From the NCBI GenBank assembly GCA_027296925.1, contig JAPUIP010000675.1:1-32847 (forward strand): DNA of 32,847 nt. The letters run 5' to 3'. Below, piece after piece: positions 1 through 9,866 of this stretch. Origin of the DNA: Candidatus Poribacteria bacterium. Its GTDB lineage: Bacteria; Poribacteria; WGA-4E; PCPOR2b. The notes beneath the pieces were generated by a model, which was given only the letters and a program-made list of their open reading frames with translations, was not told the DNA's origin and did no database searches. Both the position numbers and the translations under genes were made by a program. The number at the start of each line of letters is the position of its first letter. Within the stretch, counting starts at the first letter, position 1.

Positions 1-160
1 TGCCACCGAACGAATTCGGCGGTTGGAGGCAGTTGCTCATGAGGCTCCCCGATCCTTCGCTGCGCTCGAGGACAGGTTCTGAAGATCGGGGTATCTACTG
101 AGGCATTTCGTACCACAAAAGCCTTAACTTGATCCCTATGGGGGCTCAGGACAAGTACCC

Positions 161-184
161 TAACGGGCATTCCATTGCCCGTTA
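161..184. repeat. Short perfect inverted repeat (taacgggca-ttccat-tgcccgtta)
   Basis: Direct reading: 9-bp arms, 6-nt loop, in a region without a convincing CDS. Confidence 0.6.
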
Positions 185-301
185 TGGAAACTTGTGCCGA
201 GCTTCGAGGTATCCCGAGCCCCTCAAAGTTCGGGACAGACGGCACAGGCGGGACAGGCGGGGCAAGCTTTTGAGGGGGCAACCGACCTGGCTCAGAATGA
301 C

Positions 302-320
302 GGATAATGCTGCATTATCC
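302..320. repeat. Short palindrome (ggataatgc-t-gcattatcc)
   Basis: Direct reading: 9-bp arms around one central base, in the same noncoding region. Confidence 0.55.
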
Positions 321-416
321 ATTATAAATGGTATTATATCACCGTTCCGGGGCAAAATCAACTCGCTCCCGCAGCCGATGATAGCCGCCGGTTTCAGCCG
401 CGTCATTGATGCTTCA

Positions 417-456
417 AAATAAAAAAGGTCATCAACGCCATTGACGTTGATGACCT
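417..456 (-). terminator. Intrinsic terminator of the giant minus-strand gene
   Basis: On the minus strand: aggtcatcaacg-tcaatgg-cgttgatgacct (12-bp stem, 7-nt loop) followed by TTTTTTATTTT, about 40 nt after the stop codon at 498. Confidence 0.85.
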
Positions 457-497
457 GAAGGAGTTTTCATTGACAATTGATGATTGCCAATTGTTGG

Positions 498-3400
498 TTA
501 CTTGAGAATGACCATCTTCCGAGTTGCGCTGAAATCTCCAGCTTCAATCCGGTAGAAGTATACACTACTTGCAATCCGCTCACCCATCTGGTTTCGACCA
601 TCCCAGTAGGCGGCTTTGTCGCGAGTGATGTACTCCGCAGATTTCTGGAATCCGAGATCCAGCGTACGGACCTTCTGTCCTTTGACGTTGTAGATGTGAA
701 TCTTCACGTGAGACTCATCTTTCAGCGCGAAAGGAATCCATGTCTCGGGATTGAAGGGGTTCGGGTAATTTTGCAGCAAGACGGATTTGGTGACAACCTT
801 CTTGGGAATTACGCGAACCAGATACCGTCCGGAAACGCCATCGAGTTTGATGCTGCCATCACGCTGGTGAAGTTGTGGATTACCAATCGTGAGAACGGCA
901 TCGCCGAGTGCAACCGGTTTGAGTGTGAAGGTCAAGACGCTACCTTTGCCGGAAACCGGGGTTTGCGCGGCGTTGGCAATCGTCAGCTTTTTACCTTCTT
1001 TTTCGGTTGAAATCTGCTTGGAGATGAAGAAGGTCTGCGATTGATTGCTCAGGAATTTGCCTTCAGCCGCATCGCTAGCGATGACGTGCTTCGGATCAAA
1101 TGCGAGATCAAATCCGTAGCCGGTCACGTTCGTACCATTCTTGAGGTGGACTTCGACCTCAATCTCTTCACCCAGTTCGATTTCGGAGGGAAGTCCAACG
1201 AGCTCGAAGGGGCTGTAGATCGCTTTTCCTGTCGGTGCGGCATTGGCTACACCTGCGTCTCCGGTTGGCGGAATTGCCGTCTTACCGAAGTTTTTCGCCA
1301 GGAGTTGGAAGTCATCGACATCGACCGCTCCGTCGCCATTGACATCGGCTGCATCGAGTGCTTCTGCCGATGTGAGTCCGAAATTGTTGGCGAACGCTGT
1401 CACATCGGTGACGGTGATCTGATTATCTTCCGTCCCTGATTCACCAGCGAGCAGGAAGTCAAACTCCTCACCGGAGTCCGCAAAATCGCCGTCGGCGTTG
1501 GCATCATCGTAGCCCTGAATCAGCACGCCGGTGATGTTTTTGCCGGGGACGATTTCAAGCGGTGTGGTGTGATGATTTTGTCCACGGAGATACGTCGCTG
1601 CTTTCGCCGTGAGGAAGTATTTCCCACTCGGCACGTTGGTCAGTTTGAAGCCACCATCGGTTCCAGTTTGCAACTGGATGCCGGGCGCTGTCGCATCTGT
1701 ATCTTCCGGGGACGTGTAACCAGAGTAGTGTCCAAGGCTACCCGGCTGCCGGAGTTCAAAGGTAATGTCCTCTTGATGGTTTGTACGACCTTCTAGCAGG
1801 ACGTTACCTGAGATCGCCGAGGCTGGATTCGCGATTGTCCGAACGTGAACCGAATTCCCATCATGCGGTATATGCACGCCACCCGCATCATCAATCAGGC
1901 GGGTTTGTCGGCTATCGTCATAAGAGAAGGTCACGTCGGTATTACCCGCAGCTTTTGTCTTGAACGTAACGGTGATGAACGTATCTGTTGCTGCAAAAGC
2001 TGTGGCATTCGGTTGTGTCGAAACGGCGATGAAGTCTGCTTGACCGTTCGTGTTACTGCCGCTGTTTTGGACAATGGTAACGCCCCAGGAGTTCGGTCCA
2101 ATATTGGCCGAACCTGTCAACGCCTGGTCGATACGGAAATTCACACCCGACAGAATCTGTGTACTGAAAGGTGGATCGACGGAGATGGTTTTGGTGCTGC
2201 CGTTATAATCGGCAATCGTTGCACGTTCACCCTTCGCCGTACCACTGGTGACGACGACCTGATAGGTGTTGTAGGCGTCGTCTGTTGCTGACGATAGCCC
2301 AGAGGCAATTAGTGTCGTTCCAGAAGTCGAACCCGCGGAGGTCGTGACTGTGTTTGTAATGGGTTCAGCGAGTTTGCTCAGGGGCTGCGTTTCAGACGCT
2401 AGCTCCAACGTCGTGGTGTTGAAGTTGAGATGGAGACTCGCGTTTTGAACCGCCTGGGCGTTCGTGTCGATTTGAATATCGATATCAAAGTAATCGCCTA
2501 CTTCGTGGAAGCTTCCCGGCGAAACAAGCGAAATGGTGTAGTTCGTAATCGTAACCGTTCCCAGGCTGACGCTGAAGGTTTCAGGAACATCGATGCGATA
2601 GGTGGCTGCTGAGCCGGTTGCGTTGGAAAATGCTGGGGATACGGTCAACTGCTTCGTTCCGTCGTAAGCCGTAATGGTGCGACTGACTCCCCTGTTTGTA
2701 CCACTTGTGATGACCAACCGCGCCCCAACGTATAGATTGGCTGTATCGGTCAGGTTGGAATCTGTAATTTGTGTGGTAGAACCAGAGGTTGTCGTGCCAC
2801 TGAGGACGGGGCTATTCGCCGCAGCAATTCCGGTATTGTAAGCGTCGTTCGTTGTACCGGTGCTCGTATCCAGCACAGCGTAAACATAGTAGGTGCCATC
2901 AGGAATGACAACCTTGTAGGACGTAACTGTCGTTGCACTTACCGCTGAGCTCGCCGCAGGACTGAAGGTGATTGTCTGCGTTGAAGCGACATAGTCGGTA
3001 ATGGTGTGAGCAGATGACAGCGTGCCTGCCGTGAAGAGTAACCGACGACCAATATAGTAGTCGTTCCCAACGCTGGCTGACAACGGCGAATCCGCGCTGG
3101 TGTCAATCAGGGTGGTTGTGCTACCACCGGTCGGCGCTGTTGTTGAGGTCAGGACGATGTCGTCCCAGATGACGGAGTTTGTACCGGTTTGCGCCCCGGT
3201 GCTATCCGTGTTGAGCGCGATATCTCTCTCGATGATCCCTGCCGGCGCGTTCGCGGTTCCGAGCGTGTCGTCGAGATCTCCGAGCGTCTTTGTATTGGTC
3301 GTATCGAAGTAGACATCCACATTGATGGGGACGTTGCTGTTATCATCCCACTCTTCGATCCAGTTGATGGTATAGCTGATCGTGGTTAGATCTGATCCAG

Positions 3401-6400
3401 CGGGAGTGGTCACCACAAGTGATGAACCTCTCTCTGGAACGAGTCCGCCTGACTGATAACCGGCTTCGTAATTACCATCGCTATCGGCGTCAATGAGCGC
3501 GTAGACGTAGTAGGTTTGGTTGTCAAACAGGGGATCGCTGAGGTCGCCGGCGAGATCGAACAGGAATCGATCCGATGGACCATCGGCGTCTTCCTGAACC
3601 GCCGTCGCGGTGAACTTCGTATAACCCTTTGCCGTTGCAACTTGGTCGGTCGTCAATGTGCCGCCGACGCCGGATTGGTTGCGCAGGTCTGTCGTGCTAT
3701 AGAAGAGATTGACTATTGCCGATTGATCATAATCCACATCGGTCCACTCAACGGTGTAGAATTTGTTGGTTGCCGTTGTGGACGTGGTGGAAGCGGGGCT
3801 ATCAACCTGAATGTTGCTGCTGTGAGAAATCGTGACGTTAGTCGCCGCTTTCTTAAACGCCTTATCGGTACTTGCGTCGGTCAGAATCACCCAGGCCGCA
3901 TAATCACCCGCAGCCGTTGTGGAAATGACAGTGGAGTCGTAGTAATTCCAGCCGGAGTAACCACTTGTTTGCACTTCGGGAAGCGCATCATTTCCAGTCA
4001 GCTGGCTCGTCAAGACCAGTGCGCCGGAGGAATCAAGGGCTTTCACCTCGGTCGCGTTCGTTTCGATTTCTGCGGCGGAGTCATAGTCCGATGGATTCGC
4101 GGACACCGTACTGTCTAGTGCGTAGAAGATGCTGACGACTGCCGCATCATCCCAATCGGTAGAGTTCCACGTAATGGTGATCGGGTCCGGCGTCGTCGCT
4201 GTCTGACCAGAGTCTGCAGTTGCTGTGACCGTGATATCGTTAGTGTAGAAGAAGGGACTATGCACAACCGTCACTTTGCCGGGGGCTGTGGCGACTTCGT
4301 CATATATGGCGCCGTTTGGATCATCGGCAACGGCATAGATGAAGTATGCAGCTTCCGGTACTGGATTTGCACCCGATGTACCGAAGCCTGTCGTCAGATC
4401 CCAACCCAGGCTAGCGACTGCCGAAGCATCCAGATCTGTACCGACCTGCACAGCTCTTGTCGCCGAATCTGTCAGGGATACAGCCAAAACGACTGCTGCC
4501 GGCGTCGTAAACTGGGTTTGCGAGACGTAGACATCGATATTTCCTGTCGTCGTTGCCCCGTCCCAATCGGTCCATGCCAGCGTGTAGGTTGTGTGACTGG
4601 TGATCACGGCGGGGTCGGTGCTTGCTGTATCTGCCGTTGCACCCGTGTCTGCAGGCGCGGTAAAATTGATCCCTTTCAATACAACCGCTGCGCTGACATC
4701 AAAAGAGGTCGTTGGCCCGTTATGGTTGAGCGCATAGACATAGTAGGTCGCTCCCGCATCGGTTGCGAGCGCGGAGGTATCCCAGACAAAAGTACCATTG
4801 TTTGAATCTGTGCTCGCAGGCACTGTGGTAATCCGGGTTGTCTTGTTACCATCCAACACATCAGAGACCGAAGTGTAAGTGCCATTCGTTGAGTACCGCA
4901 ACTCAACCGTTGCGCTCGAGTCGGCATCATCCGTCCAGTCGATGTTAAAGGAGGTGAAGACTTTATCGCTTCCCGACGTGGGTGCATCGCTATTTGACGC
5001 TATGAAGACAACCTTGCTGACATTGATGGTGTAGTCCGACACAATCACGTACTCATTGATGTCGGGCTGAGCCGCCGCGGGGGCCAAATAGATATAGTAT
5101 TTGCCTGTCGGAGAATTCCCCAGCGCTGGACTATCCGTACCATTCCATACCGCGGTTGTACTACCCGCCTGAGCTGCTGCTGTAAAGTTCACATGCGCAG
5201 AAGCGGTCGTACCATCCAGATTGTCCTCGTCCGAAATGGTTCCGGAGGTATCCGCGTAGAAGTCATAGGTCTGATTATCTGGCGTGGTTGACGAAATGGC
5301 ATTCGTTGTGAAGGTGGTAATGCCCCGTGCGCCCTGTGGGACCGGCGACGCAAATATCGTCGTATCAAACCAGTCTCCGGAGTTGCCGGTGGCGTTGACC
5401 ACGCTGTCTGCCAGCGTGATGTCCACGGTGCCGCTGTTGGTCAAGTTACAGTCGCGAACCGCAACCCATTCGAAGTCGAGCGTACCTGTACTGGTGTTGA
5501 CCAGGTTGAAAGACGAGCCCGTTGTTCCACTGGCAAGCAGCAGGCGTTCACCCGTCAAATTGACACCGGAGAGGGTTAACTGATCCGCGTTGGTCACTGT
5601 GGTGCCGGCGCCAACGAGAATGGTAATATCTCCGCCGTTGGTACCGCTGATGATCTCTGAATTGATATTCATACCACCATTGAGTGTCAAAGTCGCCGCG
5701 GTTGCAGCAAAGTTATCTATTGTCAGGATGACCCCTTGAACAGTGAGCAATCCGCCGATACTAAAGGTCTGACCGTTGTCAATCGTGAATGTGACAGCCG
5801 TATCAACGGTTACCGGACCGTTAAAGATAACGTTCTGGTTTTGTGCGCTCACATTTGCTTGCGTCACGACCGTCACACCTGAATTTGCTGTGAGTACGGT
5901 GTTGGCAAGCGCAACAGCGGCTCTTAAGGTGACATTTCCTGTGCCGTTGAGGGTCAGCGCCATCGAGGCGGCATCGTCGATGATACCCAGCGCAGAGCCG
6001 CCGGAACCAGTCGTAATGGTCATCGGAGCGGCATCAATGTCTAACGTTGCGGTTGCATCTAAGTCAATCACACCGCCGGAGCTGTTGTCGATGCTGTTGG
6101 CGGTTGCGTTGTCAAACAGGATTGTGGCGGCGCCGGTTGCTTCCAGTTCGCCGTTGAGGCCAATAACCACATTCCCCGTGAAGGTCTGGGCCACAGCAAC
6201 CGTCGTCAATTTACCGTTCAATGTCGTGAGACCGACTTGAACGTCAAGGGCGGCCGTTGTTGCCGCGCTACCGCCGGTGTTGACTGTGAAGGTTCCTGTA
6301 TTGAGTGTCACCGCCGTTGTCGCGAAGGTGCAGACTGCGCCAGAGTTAGCGACGACAATCGAGTCTGCGGTTAAGGTAACATTTGCCACATTGATGGTTT

Positions 6401-9260
6401 GAGCTGCGGTGCCGTCAAATGTTAGTGTCGCAGCACCACCACCGTTCGGAGAAAAGACAGAACTCGCATCGGCGACAGTGAGGTTACCGCCAATATTGAT
6501 TGCCCCTGTCGTTGTGGTGAGGGTGCCAATGCCACCACTACTGTCGATGCTTAACGCGCCGCTGAGGTCCAGTGGAACTCCCGTGACATCAACGGTCGCA
6601 TTGCCAGCAGCACCGGTTGCATTTATTGTGAGCGAGGCAGCACTAATACCGCCCCCCACTGCAGAGGCTGTTAGCGCTGCATCCGTACCAGCATTAACAC
6701 CGCTCGTCAATGTAATTGCACCAGAAGCGTTGATAGTTCCCGTCGCCGCTACATCTTGTGCAATGCTTGGAGGGGCCGCATTAGCGCCACCACCACCAGT
6801 CATTGTGATGGTCCCGGCTGTAATTGCGCCTGCCTCTGTAATTGAACAAGCAACTGCGGCAGCGGCGCTTGTGACAACAGAGATATTTCCACCGCCCAGG
6901 ATGTCGTTACCATTCATATCCAGTGAACAGGCGGTCGCAGCAGGACCGCTATCCATGTCGAGGAGCGTCGTGACGGTTAAATCGCCGGTCATTGAAATCG
7001 TTTGCGCGCCGGTGACGTCGGAGAGATCAACTGTCACAGCGGTCAAAGCCGGAAACGAGAGGGTCAAATCTTGGCCAGCGGCGGCGATTAGATCAAGGAT
7101 ACCCAGGCTAATCGTTCCTGTGCCGCCAGTAAACACGGGGTCTCCACCATTGTCCGTGAAGGTCAGTGTATCCGTGCTTCTCATGGTTAAATTGTTGTTA
7201 GTGATAATCAGTGACGGTACGCCGGTCGTCGCTGCGGTGGAGGTAATATTCATATCCGCATTGACCACGAAATGACTGACCGCAGTCAGTGTTGCGGCGC
7301 CATCTGCAGCGGTAACCGTTACCTGTCCACTTGCGGTGATGCCGTTGTTGGTATTTGGGTTGGGTACACTTGAACCGCTCCCTGATGTCAACGAGGCCAC
7401 ACCTGTGGTAGCCGTATCACCGGTGAGTGTGATTTGGTCAACAACCATGCCACCGCCACCACTCTGTGTGATCGTGGCATTTCCACCCGCGCCATCGGCA
7501 TCGACTGTTATGTCCGCGCCGCCTAAAAGATTATAGGTGCCCAGGGCGAGTGTCGCACTCCCGGTCGCATCGGCTTCAACATTGACGGTGCCGGTGCTGG
7601 ATACGGTCAGATCCCCACCCATTGTGAGCAGATGAGGGCTGCCGCCTGCATTCGTAATATCCAAAGTTCCCACGATTGCCGGACTTGTGGTGGTCACCCC
7701 CGAAGCATGGGTATTTGTCACCAGTACCGTTGCCGCGGTGAGGTTAATGCCTTTCGACGGATCAACGTCGACCGTTTGCGCCACGGTGCCCCCGAAGGTA
7801 ACATTGCCGGTTGGTGCAAAAATCGACAGAGAGCCTGTTACGGTCATATCGCCGTTAATCGTGACAGCATTCGCTGCCGCGGTAAACGTTGGCGAGCTGT
7901 TTGTACCGCCATCTGTGAAGGTGAGATCGACACAGGTGAGGGCAGCGGCGAGAATCAGTTGGGGGACGCCTGAAGCCGAACCCGTTGTCTCAATCACCAC
8001 ATCTCCGGGCGTGACGCCACCAAATACACCGCTGGTGGTTATGGTTGCATTTCCGGTGCTCGCCCCCGCTCGGATGAGAGAGTCAACCGCATCGAGCGTC
8101 GCGGCGCCTGCACTCATATCCAGATGAGCGTTGGTCGCGTTCGAGCTTTCAACGGTGAGCGTACTCGTAATATTGAGATTATCACCCGCACCCTGCGTCG
8201 TAAGTGTGCTATTCACGGTCAGATTCTGCATGGTAACCGCACCACCATCGAATTGGACAGTGCCGCTCGCTCCCGTGTTATTCACAACAATTGACGCCGA
8301 TGCGAGATTCACGCCGGGCGCCGCCTCAAGGTCGATAAGCTGGGTGCCGGTGCCGTCGAAGGTGATGGTGCCTGTTGGGGCAAAGGTAATACTAGCGGCG
8401 CCCGCCGGTATCACAAAATCATCGCCGATGAAAATCGGACCGCTTGAGGTGAGTGCGGGGTTGCCACCGGCATCGGCAAACGTCAGGGTTCCTGACAGAT
8501 CCAGTGTGTTGGAAAGCATTTCAAGTGTCGGAATGCCAGTACCGGCGGTCGATGAGATGGTTAAAGCCGTGCCCACGAAATCGCTGTTGCAAGTAAGCTT
8601 CGCAGCGCCTGCGTTCGCCGTCACATCGATTGTCGATGCGCCGGTGGCCGTCAGCGTCCCGGAGGCCGTCGCTGTCGCGCTTCCCGTTACTGTACCGTTT
8701 GCATCAATCGTGAGGGTGCTCACGCTCACAATGCCAACATTGCTGAGGGTGGCGGATCCGACGGCGGCCGCAAGTGTTTGAACTGTCAGCGGGGATCCAC
8801 CGAGCAAGGAGTTTCCGCTAAGGCTGACAGTGACATTGCCGGTGGCGCCACCACCGGCGGTCTGTATCGTCGTGCCGGTTGTGCCCGAAAGCGTGACGTC
8901 ACCGGAGAAGGTGAGGTTGACGTTTGCTGTCGCATGACCGGTGACTGTGAGGTTTTTGATATTCATCGATGGCAGTTGCACGGTTGCCGTTGCACCCGCG
9001 CTCGTGACCGTCACGTTCGCGTCAGTGGGGATATTGGTCAACGGGTAACCGTTACCCGACGTTTCGTTGAATGTTGCGGTTTCGCCAGCGACCGGCGGCG
9101 CTGTATCGCCAACCCAGTTCACTGCGTCGCTCCAGTCTCCTGACGAACCGCCACCGTCCCAGGTGCCATCAGCCGCGAAACTCGATATGGTAAAAGCTGT
9201 CATCATGCCGAAGGCAAGAACAGCTACTAGAAATCCTCTGAAAAAGCTTGATGTATTCAT
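498..9260 (-). CDS. Giant exported surface/adhesin-like protein (~2,920 aa): signal peptide, long beta-strand-repeat region, YVYA-type repeats, cohesin-like domains, dockerin-like repeat, FlgD/T9SS-type C-terminal domain
   Basis: Single long ORF. Start MNTSSFFRGFLVAVLAFGMMTAFTISSFAADGTW at 9260 follows SD gaggagg, so the ORF-track start at 9353 is probably too long. Dockerin-like ADVNGDGAVDVDDFQLLAKNFG. C-terminal YPNPFNPETWIPFALKDESHVKIHIYNVKGQKVRTL...SSVYFYRIEAGDFSATRKMVILK. Confidence 0.9.
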   Translation of the reverse strand: MNTSSFFRGFLVAVLAFGMMTAFTISSFAADGTWDGGGSSGDWSDAVNWVGDTAPPVAGETATFNETSGNGYPLTNIPTDANVTVTSAGATATVQLPSMNIKNLTVTGHATANVNLTFSGDVTLSGTTGTTIQTAGGGATGNVTVSLSGNSLLGGSPLTVQTLAAAVGSATLSNVGIVSVSTLTIDANGTVTGSATATASGTLTATGASTIDVTANAGAAKLTCNSDFVGTALTISSTAGTGIPTLEMLSNTLDLSGTLTFADAGGNPALTSSGPIFIGDDFVIPAGAASITFAPTGTITFDGTGTQLIDLEAAPGVNLASASIVVNNTGASGTVQFDGGAVTMQNLTVNSTLTTQGAGDNLNITSTLTVESSNATNAHLDMSAGAATLDAVDSLIRAGASTGNATITTSGVFGGVTPGDVVIETTGSASGVPQLILAAALTCVDLTFTDGGTNSSPTFTAAANAVTINGDMTVTGSLSIFAPTGNVTFGGTVAQTVDVDPSKGINLTAATVLVTNTHASGVTTTSPAIVGTLDITNAGGSPHLLTMGGDLTVSSTGTVNVEADATGSATLALGTYNLLGGADITVDADGAGGNATITQSGGGGMVVDQITLTGDTATTGVASLTSGSGSSVPNPNTNNGITASGQVTVTAADGAATLTAVSHFVVNADMNITSTAATTGVPSLIITNNNLTMRSTDTLTFTDNGGDPVFTGGTGTISLGILDLIAAAGQDLTLSFPALTAVTVDLSDVTGAQTISMTGDLTVTTLLDMDSGPAATACSLDMNGNDILGGGNISVVTSAAAAVACSITEAGAITAGTITMTGGGGANAAPPSIAQDVAATGTINASGAITLTSGVNAGTDAALTASAVGGGISAASLTINATGAAGNATVDVTGVPLDLSGALSIDSSGGIGTLTTTTGAINIGGNLTVADASSVFSPNGGGAATLTFDGTAAQTINVANVTLTADSIVVANSGAVCTFATTAVTLNTGTFTVNTGGSAATTAALDVQVGLTTLNGKLTTVAVAQTFTGNVVIGLNGELEATGAATILFDNATANSIDNSSGGVIDLDATATLDIDAAPMTITTGSGGSALGIIDDAASMALTLNGTGNVTLRAAVALANTVLTANSGVTVVTQANVSAQNQNVIFNGPVTVDTAVTFTIDNGQTFSIGGLLTVQGVILTIDNFAATAATLTLNGGMNINSEIISGTNGGDITILVGAGTTVTNADQLTLSGVNLTGERLLLASGTTGSSFNLVNTSTGTLDFEWVAVRDCNLTNSGTVDITLADSVVNATGNSGDWFDTTIFASPVPQGARGITTFTTNAISSTTPDNQTYDFYADTSGTISDEDNLDGTTASAHVNFTAAAQAGSTTAVWNGTDSPALGNSPTGKYYIYLAPAAAQPDINEYVIVSDYTINVSKVVFIASNSDAPTSGSDKVFTSFNIDWTDDADSSATVELRYSTNGTYTSVSDVLDGNKTTRITTVPASTDSNNGTFVWDTSALATDAGATYYVYALNHNGPTTSFDVSAAVVLKGINFTAPADTGATADTASTDPAVITSHTTYTLAWTDWDGATTTGNIDVYVSQTQFTTPAAVVLAVSLTDSATRAVQVGTDLDASAVASLGWDLTTGFGTSGANPVPEAAYFIYAVADDPNGAIYDEVATAPGKVTVVHSPFFYTNDITVTATADSGQTATTPDPITITWNSTDWDDAAVVSIFYALDSTVSANPSDYDSAAEIETNATEVKALDSSGALVLTSQLTGNDALPEVQTSGYSGWNYYDSTVISTTAAGDYAAWVILTDASTDKAFKKAATNVTISHSSNIQVDSPASTTSTTATNKFYTVEWTDVDYDQSAIVNLFYSTTDLRNQSGVGGTLTTDQVATAKGYTKFTATAVQEDADGPSDRFLFDLAGDLSDPLFDNQTYYVYALIDADSDGNYEAGYQSGGLVPERGSSLVVTTPAGSDLTTISYTINWIEEWDDNSNVPINVDVYFDTTNTKTLGDLDDTLGTANAPAGIIERDIALNTDSTGAQTGTNSVIWDDIVLTSTTAPTGGSTTTLIDTSADSPLSASVGNDYYIGRRLLFTAGTLSSAHTITDYVASTQTITFSPAASSAVSATTVTSYKVVIPDGTYYVYAVLDTSTGTTNDAYNTGIAAANSPVLSGTTTSGSTTQITDSNLTDTANLYVGARLVITSGTNRGVSRTITAYDGTKQLTVSPAFSNATGSAATYRIDVPETFSVSLGTVTITNYTISLVSPGSFHEVGDYFDIDIQIDTNAQAVQNASLHLNFNTTTLELASETQPLSKLAEPITNTVTTSAGSTSGTTLIASGLSSATDDAYNTYQVVVTSGTAKGERATIADYNGSTKTISVDPPFSTQILSGVNFRIDQALTGSANIGPNSWGVTIVQNSGSNTNGQADFIAVSTQPNATAFAATDTFITVTFKTKAAGNTDVTFSYDDSRQTRLIDDAGGVHIPHDGNSVHVRTIANPASAISGNVLLEGRTNHQEDITFELRQPGSLGHYSGYTSPEDTDATAPGIQLQTGTDGGFKLTNVPSGKYFLTAKAATYLRGQNHHTTPLEIVPGKNITGVLIQGYDDANADGDFADSGEEFDFLLAGESGTEDNQITVTDVTAFANNFGLTSAEALDAADVNGDGAVDVDDFQLLAKNFGKTAIPPTGDAGVANAAPTGKAIYSPFELVGLPSEIELGEEIEVEVHLKNGTNVTGYGFDLAFDPKHVIASDAAEGKFLSNQSQTFFISKQISTEKEGKKLTIANAAQTPVSGKGSVLTFTLKPVALGDAVLTIGNPQLHQRDGSIKLDGVSGRYLVRVIPKKVVTKSVLLQNYPNPFNPETWIPFALKDESHVKIHIYNVKGQKVRTLDLGFQKSAEYITRDKAAYWDGRNQMGERIASSVYFYRIEAGDFSATRKMVILK
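2130..3132 (-). repeat. Three diverged copies of a ~70-aa module inside the giant protein
   Basis: Copies near 2130-2346, 2590-2802 and 2902-3132: GTTLIASGLSSATDDAYNTYQVVVTSGTAKGERATIADYNGSTKTISVDPPFS...FRI; STTQITDSNLTDTANLYVGARLVITSGTNRGVSRTITAYDGTKQLTVSPAFS...YRI; STTTLIDTSADSPLSASVGNDYYIGRRLLFTAGTLSSAHTITDYVASTQTITFSPAAS...YKV. Confidence 0.75.
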
Positions 9261-9677
9261 TTTTTCCTCCTCTGTTTGTTTTCGTCTGTTTTGAAGTTTA
9301 CCCCGTCGGGTTTGTATATTGTTTGAGTCTGTTTTGTGTTTGGATGCGTCCATTTGAATCTCCTATAATTTGTTAGTCTATGTGTCATTCTCACGGTGCC
9401 GGGGGGAGATGGGGGACTTGTTGGCTAGGTATCTATCGGAAGCCGTTTCGGGAAACTTTAGGACTTTTTTGAATCAGATTGTCTCGTCCCTGGGATTTCG
9501 CAAACACACGCTGATGCAACGCCCTGTCCGGGATTGACTCGGAGGCCCGTCAGTATCCAGGCAGGTCAGGCATCAAAGCAATATGTATGCCAAGACCCCT
9601 AGCACCTAGGGTGAAGGCCTGATCTTCTGCTTTAGCGAGGCCTGAGCTTCGTCTTCAGGCATAGCCTGCATTGTATA

Positions 9678-9698
9678 GGGGCAAGGATGTATTGCCCC
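9678..9698. repeat. Stem-loop ggggcaa-ggatgta-ttgcccc between the two large genes
   Basis: Direct reading: 7-bp arms, 7-nt loop. Confidence 0.5.
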
Positions 9699-9706
9699 CT
9701 CAGGTC

Positions 9707-9770
9707 GGAAGAGTGCTGATATGTCACACTGTTATGTTGGAAGAGTGCTGATATGTCACATTATTATGAC
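9707..9770. repeat. Two-copy tandem direct repeat, 32-bp period (ggaagagtgctgatatgtcaca...)
   Basis: ggaagagtgctgatatgtcacactgttatgtt at 9707 and ggaagagtgctgatatgtcacattattatgac at 9739; the first 22 nt are identical. Confidence 0.85.
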
Positions 9771-9866
9771 AAATCCGTGTTGGAGAAACCAAGGCAGCGA
9801 AAAAAGTTCGTAGAGGAGGGAGTTCAAAAATCCGGTGTCAAGTATGGCCAATCCACACACTGCGGG

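Noticed and set aside
129-422. 97-aa plus and 74-aa minus ORFs at the window start
   Set aside because: Overlap small palindromes and simple repeats; no SD or family signal. More likely noncoding.
2130-3132. Direct repeats as a CRISPR array
   Set aside because: Repeats are in-frame, diverged protein modules of ~210 bp with no uniform short repeat/spacer pattern. No CRISPR array or cas gene seen anywhere in the window.
6409-7275. 288-aa plus-strand ORF (and others at 5776-6240, 7687-8127, 8131-8781) opposite the giant gene
   Set aside because: Low-complexity V/P/A/S-rich antisense translations of the repeat-rich minus-strand gene; no SD or domain signal.
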